A stretch of DNA of 62,497 nucleotides, from NCBI GenBank assembly GCA_037176905.1, contig JBBBWG010026436.1, positions 8,717 through 71,213 on the forward strand. Reading direction: 5' to 3'. The notes under the pieces are model-generated. The model had not been told where the DNA came from, made no database searches, and saw nothing but the letters and a program-made list of their open reading frames with translations. The first letter of the stretch is position 1. Each line of letters starts with the position of its first letter. Both the position numbers and the translations under genes were made by a program. Positions 47,646-61,964 of the stretch are shown in pieces. This DNA is from Azolla pinnata. Taxonomy: Eukaryota > Streptophyta > Polypodiopsida > Salviniales > Salviniaceae.

Positions 47646-50600
47646 TTACCTGGCTATACCGTCATCCAAGAACTTGTTACACCATGTTTTGATATCTTTG
47701 AGTTCCTTGTGCATCTCTTCCAACTCATCCAATGCCTCATGCCATCTTCCTTCATATACCTCACTCTTAGCGCTCACAGCTTCAATGCCTATTACTAGCT
47801 TAAAGTTTTGCTTCTCCAGTTCCCACTTTTCCTGCAATTCACCATCTTCTTAGACGAATTGCTTGTTAACTCTTGGAAAATTTTGCCAACCCAACAGGCA
47901 CCTGAATTTATTTACAAATGTGAAATATGATCATGAGCTACAATGACCTAAAACCTATCATGTAAAATATTGTATTTGTAGGAAATGCAATCACTCATTT
48001 TTATAGAACCTAGCATGTACATGAACCTGTACACACAATATCTTTAATCTTTTATATATATATAAGAGACGTGCTAGTATATAACGTAGTCAGTTAATGC
48101 AAGCTTTTTGAGGTGCATTCCTATCCGGTCTGTACATGGTTATGTATTATAAATTAACCAACATTTGCCTAAAAGTTATTTTCAATGAAAAGTTTCTAGC
48201 CCAAGAAAATACGTAGCAAACATTAATCAGACCGTCTTAAAATGTTGTGTTCGTTTTCCATATATTTTCAACACAACTAGCATTAAAACAGAGGTTTTTC
48301 TAAACTCAAGAACGTAAGTACACACCTTTGAAAATTCAATGGCGTTCCTATCCATAGAATCTTTAATTTCCTTCAGCTCACTCTCCCTGGTATCAGATGA
48401 CTATTGAAACAGATACTCATCTCTCTTGGCATTAAAAAAATAAACAAGGCTTTACCGTTGTTTCCTCTCCTGGAGCAACATTGTCCCCAATTCATTCAGT
48501 TGATCTTCTAGCTCCTTAATTTCAGACAGCCTAATTACAAAAGTACACATGTTGAGTCACCATAAATGATTTCACATAAGTTTTTGAAAGGACATTTCTA
48601 AATACTAGAATACCTGCGACTCTTCTCTTGATTTGCAACTAGTTTAGCATCTGCTACCTCTTTGTGATATTCCTCTATTTTCTTTTTATATGTATCCAAC
48701 AACAACAGACACTGGAAAAAGTATGTGCGTCAAAATACCAAGCAAGTACCTTGATGAACTAGAAAGCACTTGGACGGTCAATCCTTTCACTATGAATACC
48801 TGCTCTTTTTCTTGAGTGATTTTTCCAACCATCTCTTGAAGATCACGGTTTTTTTCTATTAGACATTCAAGATCTTTGTTCTGAAAGGGCATAAATCACA
48901 GTTTAGAATTTACTAAATCTCATAAAAAAACTGGCAATGTCAAAAGATTCTCAGTAATGATGCAGATTTATAGCTTTTTTTTATATTCATTGACCTGTAG
49001 ATTACTATAAACATATCTTGCCAATTTCATTTTCTTCTTTACACATATACAGTTTTCCTTTGCTATTTGTCTGCCAATTTATCATGTAGTTGAGAAGATT
49101 TTTCCAGTGAACAAAACATGTAAAAGAAAATACTACCCCATTAGAGATGACTAGGATTAGAGATACAACAGCTACTTAGGTGATCTAATTTTTGGAAATA
49201 AACAGTACCATCACTTCTCCCGCGCGCGGGCTCGAGCAAGGCGCCTGACAAGAGGCGCATACCACGCCACTTGGGAGCTATATACATCCAAGAGTCATTG
49301 AGCATGTTAAACAACATAATCCGTGTGTCACTTCCATTCAAGTCGTACCTTATTTTATTTAAACTATAAACAAAACCAAACTACAAACAAAGAAGAAATG
49401 AAAAATGAAGAAAAAAGAGTGCCATAAAATTTGATTATAGATCGCAGCATATTGTGGACTATCAGATCATATGATATGATATTCACTGTTCAGTTGAAAT
49501 ACAAATGCTGAACATTCTTTTTCTCGTAGAGTAATATTACCTTCAGAATTTCAGCATTCTTTGAAACAGTTGTCATGTTTGAAACAGGTTTATCAACTAT
49601 TTTCCATGTTGCTTTCTCAGCCTCAAATTGCAGGTGTGCATCTGTGAGTTGCTACAGGTCAAGCAATCAAAAAGTTAGCAGCTCTGATGTATTTCACTTA
49701 ATTGATATATATTGCCCAACAATTTCTCTGCACAGATGTACATCAAATACAGGCATAAAACTTTCTATTGCAAAATTCTCAAAAGAAAATCCTTGCTGGC
49801 TGGCTTCTGTACTTTACAATTTTGTAACTCCAGTTAAGTACTTAACATAATAATACAATATGAAGAAAACCCACTATGCATGGGCCATTATCTTCACTGA
49901 AGGTGCTACCCTCAGTTCAAAGATCTCTACATGCTGGATCAGCCAGGTTGAAAAATCTTCCGAAGTCAAATATTTCAGCCACTATGAATCAAGAACATTG
50001 TGTGTGTAAATCGCTGGATTCTTTTTTCATTTTCATTTATTTATGGTTCTAATTAAACTTTGTTTGGGTTTATTGTTTTCGAGTACAAATTAACATTCTA
50101 AGATAATATTTCCAGATGCCCCAAGATATCTATGTGCCCTGGAAGAAAAAGACAGGATATATCTAGAAATGAAATTGGCAGTGATTTATTTATCTCGGCC
50201 TGTGAAAACAAACAGATTGTCAAGAAGTGTTATCTCAGCCTGTGAAAACGAACAGATTGTCGAGATGTGTTAATCACCTCGAGAAGTTCTTGCTGTGTTC
50301 TTTTGAGGTCATTAATGCTGCCTTCAAGTTCAGAATTGTTAGCTTTGCAACCCATATGCTCTTCATACTGCATAATGCATATTGCTATTCATTTTAAAGT
50401 ACCAGATAAATGCAGTAGTACCACATAATGTTCAGATTGATACCATCTCATCATTAGCTTTCTTGACTAGAGAGAGCTCTGACTGCAGTGTCTCCAAAAT
50501 CCCTGTTTTTTCATTCAGTATTTTTTCTTTCAGCTTTATAGATTCTTCAGCTTCTGCCAAAGAGGCCTTCAATTTAATGTTCAAAGCCTGTGAATTTGTA

Positions 50601-53600
50601 CACAAATACACATCAGTTGAGAAAGATTAGGACTCAGTCAATAGACAAATAAACGAATCTACTAAATTTGGTATACATATGTAAGACCCTACTATCTCAT
50701 CATCTACATAGATAAGATTCTGAACTCATAAATATTGATATCTCTGCATTTGAAAGATCTCCCAATATGGGCTGCTCCAACAAGGAGAAATCTTTAATGA
50801 CAAGCATGCAGAACAGAAGCAATGACAATAATCTAATAGTTAACTCCGTTCCAGCACAATGCATTGGAGATATGTTACCATACGAACTTAATAAGATAGA
50901 TAGAATTACCTTAACTTTTTCAAGTTCCAACATTGCTAAATCAAATTGATTCTTGCACCTGGCAATCTCTTCATTTGCCTGTATTTTCTCATGCAGTAAC
51001 TAATCAATCAGCCATAATAAAACAATACTTATATAAAGCTTTTAGAAGAAACTAAGGATCACAAATTACCATTTGGATTGTCTCTTTTGTTGCTTTTCCA
51101 TCAATGTTAATTGCCATTAGCTCAATAGGGCTTGAATTTAAATGTTTCTCCTACATTAAAACAATGTACATTTTCGTTGGGCTTATAAGGTTGCGTATAA
51201 AACAAGCATTCATAGCTTCAAGACCCTAGCCAAGACACTGCGTTTTTGTAAAACCAAAAATATGAACAGTAACTTACCGGCATCTTATCATCTCGTTTTT
51301 GCATTTTCAAAAGGCTTTCTTGCTCCTGATAATCGTCCTTTGTTTATACAAAATGTGCTCTTCAGTGAGTTTCACAGGCTTCATGGATGGGAAAAACTTG
51401 TAGTAGAGAATGGATAAATGCATGAGTGAACATAAATATAAATACCTCATTTAGCGTGGGCATTCTAGGAGAAAATCTTCTCTTTCGGTCAGCCACATTA
51501 ATTCTTGCTTTAATATCTGGAAGAAGATCTTTAGTGCTGGCATCCTGCTGCTCTAAACAAACCTCATCATTGCCTTCCTTGCTCTCGTTAAAACAATCCT
51601 CCTCTAGCAGAGATTCAAATGGTGGCGGCAATGAAAAATCTCGATCCCTATTTTTCGATAGAAATCTCTCTTCCTTCAAAGGTTTGCCAATGAACTTTCA
51701 CATAGAAAGTTTGAAACGCATTACAAATGAATCGTAATATCCCAAAACGTACTAAAATAAAAATATATAACATTTAAAAATTTGTATAGACTGCATGTTC
51801 CTCATTATGATTTTCATGCTTTAAATTGTTTACTCACCACTATTACCCCAACTACTTCCAGACACAGGGGACTTAACATTTATTCTTAACAGATTATTGC
51901 ATACATTGCTTACATTTCACTCTGAACACAATAAGTCTTCTCAGCAAATCTATGAAAGAACCTCCCACATTAGTAACCTGAGCATGACAGTTATTACACC
52001 CAATTTTGTGGAAACTATTCTTCAAAAACTATTCATGTTTGATTCTGTTACAACTAAACCATGACTGAAAAGTTCCACACCAGCCTGTAATATCAGTCAG
52101 GAAGGTCCCACAGGCTGAGACACAAAATAGTCCAAGTAAATCAGAATCTATGGAGAAACCCGAACCCCCTCCCCACTCAGAATGAAATTTTGAAACCCTT
52201 TGCGTACTTGAAACAAGGATCAGTTTCTCAAATTAATTTCTTTATATCGCTCAAAATAAGTGCAGAGTCAAATTAGATATAAGTAGCATCTCCCCTGCGT
52301 TGATAGTTAGATTCTCTAACAATTTTCATATGGTTCTACATTTTGTTTTATTTTTCTCAAAAACAAGAAAACATATTATGAAATATTCTCCTCTTAGGTC
52401 CTAATTGGCATTTCAATACTTTAAAATAGCTTCTACATATTTTTCTTTTTGTTCTGAGGAAGACAATTTCTGCTTTAGAAAGATCAATGTTAGAACCCAA
52501 CCTCATCAAGCTCATCCTCATTTGTCATTCGCGGACACCAGGTTTCCCGCCGTGTATTCTGTAGTGAAAAGGTTTTGATAGAGCTAATTAGTTAGTCCTT
52601 ATGCGTTTTGACCTCATTGACATGTCTAGAAATTATTAAATCAGCACCTTTTTTGTTCTCTTTCCCAAGTCTCGCTCATCAATTGTGGAATTCAAAACTA
52701 GTGTACTTAGATTCTCAATTTTTTGAGCTTGCCTTTGCTCCCTCTCTGCGTGCGCTCTCTTCTCCTCTTGCAGCTCAAAAGCTATCCTTTCTCTCTCATA
52801 TTCACTCTGATACATTGCATAAATGTTAGGATTTTGTAAAATCTATCACCAATTTCCTTCTATTTCATTTAATTACCATTCAACTATCTTATGATTTGAA
52901 ATGTGCCATTCTTTTAATTATGATGCATCTGCACATTAAGAATTTTACAGTAGAAATTTCTTTCATGTTTTCAATGCAGGATAATAAATATTCAACCTCT
53001 CTGGAAATTGAGCATTGAATTTAACAAACCTAGGATTCTCACTGTATGCATACAATATGTGTGTTTCGTAACTAGTCTAACTTTTTCAGAAGTACTTGGA
53101 ATATGTATTCTCAAGATAAAATCCATACAATACTTAGAACTGCATTGCAAAATATGTAGAATCTCTTAAATACTTCTGATTCTTCAATAAGCTTTGGTTA
53201 AACTAATCTCTCTACCTTGCACTATACTAAAATGAGAAGCATACCAAAAACAATTTACTCTCTTCGATTCATGCCATAAACATTTTCATGAATGAATTAC
53301 ACCTTGGAATAAATATATTACAAGGAGAATGATCATCAAGATTGTTAAAGGAAACACCGAATGAATTATGAAAACCTACCCTGCTGTTTTAAATGGCATT
53401 TTCCAGACTGTAGAATACTAATACTATGATATAATTACCCAGTATTTGACGCATAGAATACAACCTGTGGACGTAAATAGAGTTTCCTCATAGCCTAGAA
53501 GTCTGGAACACATTCAGTTACCTGCAATAGTGTATTCCGAAGAGACAAAATCTCCTCCTCAAAATGCTCTGAATGAGATGCCTGCCATAACAATATCATG

Positions 53601-56600
53601 ACCACCACAGCCAAGATGTATTGGGAAATAGGAAAGCTACATCAATAAGACATCTACTATAATAATATGCCAATCAAGATTATCTATGAGATATAATTGA
53701 CAGTGCCATGCATTGTCCTATCCCACAAACACAGAAAGCTACATGAAAACATACAAAAGCTAAGGATATAGATAATACTTTTAATTTACATCGTAACTCT
53801 TCAATCTCTTTTTTTTGTCTCTTCAGTAATGCTGCATCTGTGAGGATCTGCACAGAAAACAGAGTATGCAGTGAAAACCAGAAGAAAGAGGAAGAAGTCT
53901 TTCAGCCTAAATAAAAAGCCACTCACCTCATTCACTTGGGCACAATTGGTCACTCGGATGGCCCTACTCGCAAATTGAAGTGTTCCTCTTGATTCATCAA
54001 CATGAACCTGGAGAGAAAAAACAATACCCGTGTGAGCAACATACCTTCAATTTGTGCATTGCCTTTCCCCATACTTGCACACCATTCATTCAGATATCAA
54101 AATTACCAAGGCAGGTGTAATATTACAAATAACAGCTGTTCTTGCATTTCCTCCTAGTGCTGGTTGCAAAATTCGAGTAAGCTTACTATCTCGATAAGGA
54201 ACATGTCCCCTAATAATAGTACATAACAGTGAAAAATCATTAAACAGTAAATACTTGATAAGACACTTGTTCTGGATATGCACATTAAAAACTCACCCTT
54301 GGCTTTGTACACCCTCACTCAGTTTGTTGATAACAGTTCCCAAGACCATTAAGCTCCTGTTGATGTGTGTCCCTTCCTTCAGTCGAGCACCTTCAGCTCC
54401 AGTTTTGGCCACTCGTTCGGAACCCGCAAGGTCTACCAAATTCTGATAATGAAATTTCACTCATCAGGAATTCTAATATTATGTTAAACCTATACTATCT
54501 TTAACACAAAAATTCAAATCCGAGACAGTACTATAAACACTCATAAAATATGTACTATTAAGTTACAACTTTATTCTCTTTAACCCTAAAATTCAAGTTC
54601 AAGACAGTGTACCAATCTAATATTAAGTTATAACAAAATTCTCTTTAACCCAAAATTTTAAAATTCAAGATAGTCTACCAAACACATATTTCTTTCATAA
54701 GATGTATACACATGTTTTTTTATTAAAATGTATACATCATTATGTGAAGATCTGAAATAAGATGAAAAAAAATTCATGACAGGAAAGTTACCATTATAAA
54801 ACTCAACTTCAAGAAAGATAATATTTACTCAAGGTTCTAAAATATAAAGTGTTTCTTCTTTCGCCAAGTTAAGAAATGGCATGATGCATATATGTAAAAC
54901 ATGGTACATACCAGGACTGAAACTCGGACAGCATCACATGAGAATCCCAGAGAATCATCTTGGCTCTTATCTCTGCTCTCAATAACCTGAGAAAATATTG
55001 CAAAGATATTATTCTCACCGCCCTATATAGCACGGTGTAAACATATCATCTTTATTGACATCAGCCTCCAGCTACAATATATGGATCAAGTGCAAATGCA
55101 TCATTTCTTACCATTCGAAAAATAGTATGAGATCTGCTGCTGTGGACATTCATGTTTGTTTCACCAACATGTCTATGAGCTGCATTATTGTTAACCAAAA
55201 GAAAGACGAAAATGTTACCTTTCATGCTAAAAAATGTAAGACAGATTGTTGAGATTGTTTATGTTAAACCAAAACACGAAATTGCAGTTAAGGTTTACAT
55301 CTGGATGTTGTCTAAACATGAGATTCTGTAAGGTTTAGATGATGAAGCTGGATAAAAGAACATGGACACCATGTAATGTCCAGCCTAGCTTAAGCGAATG
55401 ATGACTTGGTCACTCTGAATTCCAAGAAGGCTGATGTTCCTACCACATATATGGAAAGAATATAATCCCCATACCACGGGTTACAAGATTCTTACCCACA
55501 ATACTATGATACTCATAAATGCATTCTTATCAAGAATGTACAGTAAGCCAGCAACGGATTTAAAAAAAAGGTTTATGCTCCTGCCTTTTCAAAACCAAAT
55601 GACAGTTCGTAGATAAAATATAGGTATTGGATCACAATACATCATTCAGCCCCTTGCCCCACCCTCGTATAACTGTTTATGCTGAATTAGAACAAGCAAT
55701 TGGGAAAGAGTGTCTTGCCTATCTAAAGTTTGGAATTAAAGCATAGAAAAATGTACACAACTACAAAGAATGTGATGGTCAACTTTCTAATGCCATCTGA
55801 ACCAGGTCAACCCAAAAATTGGTGCCAGAATTATTTCATATAACATCAAGCATCCTGGATGTTTACGCAAGTGCATCTCAATTGACCAGCTCAGCAAAAG
55901 CTATCTCGAGTGAGTCATAATCCCACATGGTACAAGAACCATTCATATAGTAGACACCTGAATGTCCTGAAGTGTTTCCCAGGTGCCTTGTTTAAAATTG
56001 ATCACTGCTCAATCCTCTTTCATTATTGATTATCTTTGCATTTTGCAGGTATAAATATGTAAGATAACCCAACGGTGCTCCACTGAAGCTCTTACTAAGA
56101 ATACTACTCATTTACCAAAAGATACTGGAGACGTGACTTGAGAGCCCCATAGAAAGATTTCAAATCAATTCTTTTGTTCAATAAGGCAAAAATTACAGCT
56201 TCAATGACGAAATGATCTGAAATGTCCCAAATCGCATATTTAGCCTATGTAGTCTAGCAAAGGTTGCAACCACAAAGACGGCATCCCATCTTTAGAATAA
56301 TGTGATATCACATCAGATCTCGTAGGATATCTCACAGATGCCAACCAAATTGATCAAGTTCATGTTCTCACTATTCAAGCATCAGCCATTGATGTGTACA
56401 GCCAGATCAGTCTTTGACCACTGGTGATTGTGTGTTTTTAAAAGGCAATAAAATCTTGTGCATGGTATGCAACAAAGTTCATTACAAAGAAATAAAGATA
56501 AGTTCATTATTAAGCAATAAAGGTAAGAAATAAACGAGAGGTGAATAAACGAAGTTAAACACAACATTCGTGAAACTGCCAAGGTACCAGCTAGCCTCAC

Positions 56601-59600
56601 TAGATAAGCATTCAACACTCTTAGCTTTGATGGAATAAACAGCAAAGAACTAGCACAATTTTGTATACCTTCTCCAAATTCCATCATCTGAAGAACCTGT
56701 TCAGGACTCGTAACAATCTCTTCCCGAAGCCCTGCTACAAATATACCACGCTGTCCAGAAAATGTCTGTCAATATCTTTTTTACAAAAAAAATAGGGTAC
56801 CATTTATTCTTTTTTGTTCCAATGAAGAGAGTCAGCACGTTTGCTTTAAACATTCAAATGGACATGATTCCCATATGAAACGAAGTGAAAACATCATAAG
56901 GTACACCTTTTTGCATCTATGTCAGTAGAAAAGCAAAGTGAAGAAATAACAAATCTAATAACCCTCTTACATACAATGATGACCTGTGGGACCTACCAAA
57001 TATCATAATTGTCTATATCCACTCATCATTTCAAGTAACAAATCAAGAACAACATATTTTCAGACCCCTTGAAACCATCCTGGATGGACTGACTAGTATG
57101 GGAAGAAAACCACCGGTTACAAGTGATAACACATGTAACGTGAAAAAAATACATGTTTAGGAAAGGAGCTCACAAACATCCTTGTAGATGAAGCAGCCTA
57201 CGTAGAAAAATACATGTTTTGGAAAAAAGTGTCTCAGCCCACAAACATTCTTGTAGATAAACAGCATATGTAGCATTCAAAATAGAATACATGCCCAAAA
57301 GAGGTTGAAATTCACTGGATCAACAATTCAAGAATTGTTCAATAAAGCAACATGACATTTCGATTTGAGTTGCTGGCATAGATGTTGTGCTGTTGGTTTG
57401 CAGCATCGTTCTTCATCTTTCAAATAATCCATCACCAATGTCTAGAATATTACAACATCAACCCTCCAATTCATTTCTGCAGTTTCCTTTATCATCAAGA
57501 CTCCACCCATAATTTTTGTCTTTGATTTGGAAGTTCCCTTACCACAATCACATTACAAATATACCTACCTTGTTTGACTTCTGCCCTCAAAGTAGATAAG
57601 TATAAATCAAAACATTCAAGAAAGTAAGACATGATCAAGTTAGAATAAACGGAATGCCAAATGTCTTGAAATATTTTAAACACCTAAAAAGGTATACAAG
57701 CAAAAATCAAGAGATTATTGTTTAAGTGCCTATATTTATAATAGAAGACTGAAGAGAAGAAATCCTTCCAAAAGAAAAAGAAATGTGTCCAAGATCCGTA
57801 GAAATATTCACATCAATATGAAACAAGTGATGTAAGAACTCATGAATTTCAAAAGAAGAAAACCAGAAAATTAGAAAATACTATTTCACAATGAAAAAAT
57901 AACATGCTACCAAGTGCCACTGACCTTTGGGCAAACTAAAGAATAAATAACATAAGGAGACAAAACTCTATTGTTAATATTTAGAAAAGATAATCATATG
58001 TTTGTTAAACCAGAAAGATTTAAACCTCTAAATTCTCATGCACTTGCAATTTAGCTTGTTCTGGGGCAAGGAGATCATTAATATCCTCATTGTAGATTTC
58101 CATGTAAGACATTCTCAGCAGGAATTCTCTATCTACTGCCTGCACCAAGACATTACATAAGAAAGCAAAAACCTTTAATGTAACTGCAAGCCAAAAGATA
58201 AAATGCACGAAAACTCTCTGAGGATATATTGGCTGTCCAAAGACATCAATTATCATGTTATTTCAATGAAATGCATTAGTTCACATTTGATTTCTTCCAA
58301 TATCAAATCTTTAACTCAATACCAAATTTTTCCAATGGGCTAAATCTCACTATACGTGACTTATGAAGCTCGAGCATTAACTTCTAGACTCCCACTTTTG
58401 CAAATAGTCCAATTGCCATCATACTTTATCACAAAAAAACTATACATCACCCTATATCATGCTAACCAGAGAGCACTTCTATCTTTCTATCTATCTATCT
58501 ATATCTATATATAGATAGATAGATAGATAGATAGATCTATATATATATATAAATATATGAGTTACCTCTTCGAGGTTTCTAAAAACATCATGAATAGCAC
58601 GAGGAATAATTCCAGGTTCATCTTGTGTTCCGCGCATTGTGAAGGTTTTCCCACTGCTAGTTTGTCCATATGCAAGAACAGTACCTAGCATTTATCAGCA
58701 TAAAAATAAGAGTTATCAAGTTTTGTGGACAACGATAAGCAAACTTTGAACTCTTTAATACTTTTCTGTATAAATGAACTGCTTTTTTATGGATAGTATA
58801 TGACACATGCATACTAATACAATAGGTTCACGTGTAAGATGTATGTGGATCATGCTTTTCAACTATATGATCATCCACCTTCATAGCTATAGCCACCATA
58901 CACTTCCGTCACCACTAGAGTTTCCTGGATTGGTAGTTATAGAATAGTTAAGATAAGTGTTTGCATTCATCGACAATCAATTCAAATTGTATGTTACTAA
59001 GTCCAAATCCCCAAGATAACAGGCATGGAAATGTTCATTCGAAAATCACTACACCTGAAGATCATGGAAGAGAAGGATTTATCACACTTTGGAACTGGGT
59101 CTACTAATAAAACAAAGGGTATTCTCATATATAAATTTTTGGAACACTTTTAACGAGAGTTCTACTGGAGAAAAGAAGAATTAGACAATCTCTTTGTCCA
59201 TGGAGCCACGTAGTACTAGAAACACCGATACACGTGCAGCAGCTTTGTTCATCCATTGCAAAATATTCTTCGTAAAACTGGATGCGATCTTCAACTTTAA
59301 TTGGAAAATTTTATCGAATATCTCTCAAACACACTGTCTAGAGAGATTTGAGGATAAATTCAGAATGGCAATACTTTCCATCGTTTATGCTTAGTCTTGA
59401 TTCATACTTGTTGAAATTGTGTTGTCGTTTCTTTTGATTGGGCTAAATTTTGAGCTTTATTAATAATATGGAGACATCCCAAATATTTACATAAACTTTG
59501 TGATCAAAATTTGTCTTTTTGGGCAATTTCAGGGCTTAATCTATATTTTGACAATGGTGTGTAAACCCTTTTACAGATTTTGTGATCTTAAGCATGTGCT

Positions 59601-60388
59601 ACACAAAGCAAAACCCAAGAAGGTTCATTTCTGAATAACAAAAACTGAACAAAGCGAGCATTTACCATTTATTCCTTTCACTGCAGATGCCACAATATCT
59701 CTAGTAGTAGCTTTATAGACATCCAGCGTGGTTGAATCCATACCAAATACGTGATCTGTAATGAGTACATTAAAATGTTGACACACTGGCACCGATTTAA
59801 TAGATTTTTTTTTCCTGCACTGTATTCTATATGACTTAAGAAATCAGCATCTAATAGGCATGGATATATAGGAAAAAAACATCAATAATGAAGACGCATA
59901 TTAAATACACGTCTAAATGGGTTAAGACTTTCATTAAATCAAAACTATTTACTGCAATTAGGTACAATTATTTCAAGGGCTAGAAATGGGAATTTAAATA
60001 TAGATTCCACAACGATGAAGTGGTGGAAATGAGTATAGAGAGCCTTCAGAAAAATCAATAGAAACAGATATAAAACATATTCCAATCTGGAAAATGAGGA
60101 TAAAATCAATAGAAATGGGCATAAACCCACATGAACTAAAGAATTCCAGTGTTGAAATATTGCAGGGAAATGGAAAAGCGCAGTGATAGTAACGGTAGTG
60201 GTAGCCGAAGCAGAAGCAGCATCAGCAGTGGCGGTATGCGTACCGAAGACGAATACGGGAGGGGTGGCAGTAGACGAAGGCGCATTGACGAGGGTGAGGG
60301 CATTGTTGTTGATCTTCCATGGATTTCCCTTGGCAGCCTCGTGCTTGTCGAGAGGACGAACACGAATGGAGACGGAGATCTTCTCCAT
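47646..60388 (-). CDS. KIN7O: Kinesin-7 family motor protein, KIN-7O type
   Basis: Modelled with 26 exons and 886 residues. In order of reading: 60388-60244, 59755-59666, 58684-58566, 58139-58026, 56750-56669, 55179-55112, 54986-54912, 54442-54297, 54209-54107, 54007-53927, 53847-53779, 53581-53522, 52806-52648, 52558-52502, 51694-51446, 51325-51278, 51150-51070, 50978-50910, 50587-50444, 50367-50278, 49651-49541, 48880-48800, 48711-48614, 48530-48456, 48386-48326 and 47831-47646. The start is [13 protein letters not shown]. The P-loop is GQTSSGKT (85-92), switch I NVHSSRSH (194-201), switch II DLAGSE (235-240), and [10 protein letters not shown] 282-291 completes the motor core to about 330. 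[20 protein letters not shown] and [24 protein letters not shown] match plant KIN-7O closely. The rest is charged heptad-like coiled coil. By family it is a plus-end microtubule motor of the CENP-E-like group. The least certain parts are the 51694 acceptor (weak, AAAG) and the 3' end, where the stop TAA overlaps a possible donor. Confidence 0.87.
58483..58555. repeat. Palindromic CTAT/GATA microsatellite in kinesin intron 3
   Basis: TCTA/CTAT units on the left are followed by TATATA and then GATA units, so the two halves are complementary and could form a long AT-rich hairpin. It begins about 10 bases into the intron, just after the donor of exon 58684-58566 on the coding strand. Confidence 0.9.
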
Positions 60389-60524
60389 ACGGAGCAAGTT
60401 ACGCTCTCCTTGCTCTTCCGGAGCAGGCAGCGCGACGACCTGCGATTCAGGAGCAGAAGACGTGAGGAAGCTTCGGCTTTCTGAGTTTTTCCTTTCCTTC
60501 CTTTTTTTCCCTCCAAAACCTCCT

Positions 60525-61690
60525 CCGTTTTCAATGTGTAATGGAAACTGGGTTCGTTGACTTGATCATCTGATTAAGAATCTGATTAAGCATCTGATTA
60601 AGAATTTGATTAAGCATCTGATTAAGCATCTGGTTGAGCATCAGATTGAGCATCAGATTAGCTATTGAGATAGAGGGTGATTAAGAGGTTGGAGATCAGT
60701 TGAGGATCTAATTAGATATGAAGGCATGAAATTAAGCTCTGAAGGTCAGGTGCCTTTGAAGGGTCTCCTCGATTCTCGAAATGTTATGGAAAACATGGTC
60801 ATTTTGTTGATCCTTTGATTAAGCGTTTGATTAGCTGTTGAGATAGAGGGTGATTAAATGATTGTGATCATTAAGGATCTAATTAGATACGAAGACACGA
60901 GATTGAGCTCTGAAGGCTATGTGTCTTATAAGGGTCTCCTCGGTTTCCAAAGTGTGATGGAAACTAGGTCATTAACTTGATCACCTTATTAAGCATCTAA
61001 TTAGCTATCGAGATAGAGGTTGATTAAGAGATCCGGTGATCCTCGAGGATCTAATTAGCTACGACGACATGAGATTAAGCTATGAAGGCCATGAGGCTTA
61101 AAATGTCTTGTCGGTTTTCAAAGTGTAATGGAAATAGGGTCATCGACTTTCTTATTTGATTAAGAATTTGGTTTACTGTTGACTGAGAGGGTGATTAAGA
61201 GATCGGTGATTATTAAGAATCTGATTAGCCATGAAGACAAGAAGATTAAGCCTCGAAGGCCAAGTGCCTTAGAAGGTTAAATGCGGGGACATAACAAACA
61301 CTGCCCTACCCATTGTCGCTGACTGAGGCTACCATTACAACCATTGATCTACTTGGTCGTCTAATTAAGGAATTGATTGAACATTTGATTAGGTTTTGAG
61401 GTAAAGGGTGATTAAGAGAACAATGATCGTTAAGGATGTAATTAGATATGAAGACACGAGGTTAAGGTCCAAAGGCCACGTGCCGTGGAAGGTTATCACG
61501 GGGACATAACAAACATTAACTTGCCCCTAGACAAGGCCATCATTATAACCATCGATCGACTTTTCATCTGATTAAGCATCTGATTAAGCATTTGATTAAG
61601 CATTTGATTAAGCACTTGCTTAGCTATGAAGATAGGAGATTAAGCTCCGAAGACCGGGTGCCTTTGAAGGTTAAATGCTCCGAAGACCTG
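60525..61690. repeat. Degenerate tandem satellite upstream of the kinesin gene
   Basis: About six imperfect units of roughly 165-210 bp. Landmarks recurring in order are a GATTAAGCATCTG run, AGCTATxGAGATAGAGG, GTGATTAAGAG, AGGATCTAATTAGATA, GAAGACACGAGATTAAGCTC, GAAGGCCA-GTGCCTT and GTAATGGAAAC-GGTCAT. Short 12-bp GATTAAGCATCT runs mark both ends (60567-60660 and 61567-61620). The last landmark also occurs at 60528-60560, in the presumed kinesin leader. Confidence 0.82.
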
Positions 61691-61960
61691 TATTTCATGT
61701 ATTTAACCCGTATTCTACATATTTAAACCCGTCTCAAACCCGTATTCCACATATTTAACACATTTAACGTAAACTACGTATTCTACATACGTATAAAATT
61801 TTAATCAAATACGTTAAAAATACGCAGCACACGCACCGTACGCGTATGGTATGCTACGTATGCAACAACATAATACGCAGAATACGTGCTCTCATCCGTA
61901 TAAATACGGTATAGGGAACCAAATACGTCTCGTATATACGTATTCGAAACCGTAGTTTTA
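61690..61960 (-). repeat. Dispersed CGTA-rich repeat, copy B
   Basis: This segment is rich in ACGTAT, CGTATA and CCGTAT words. Its 61786-61862 part is the reverse complement counterpart of 15447-15523. It reaches to within about 100 bp of the next start codon. Confidence 0.7.
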
Positions 61961-61964
61961 TAAG
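61959..61964 (+). promoter_or_regulatory. Possible TATA element of the HR-like lesion-inducing protein gene
   Basis: TATAAG lies 102 bases before the ATG and is followed by a pyrimidine-rich CTTCTTCCTTCCTCC stretch typical of plant transcription starts. It abuts the end of dispersed repeat copy B. Confidence 0.4.

Noticed and set aside
51830-51890. Extra kinesin exon encoding [11 protein letters not shown]
   Set aside because: The donor is attractive, but its phase does not fit the next exon with any good acceptor; left as an open question.
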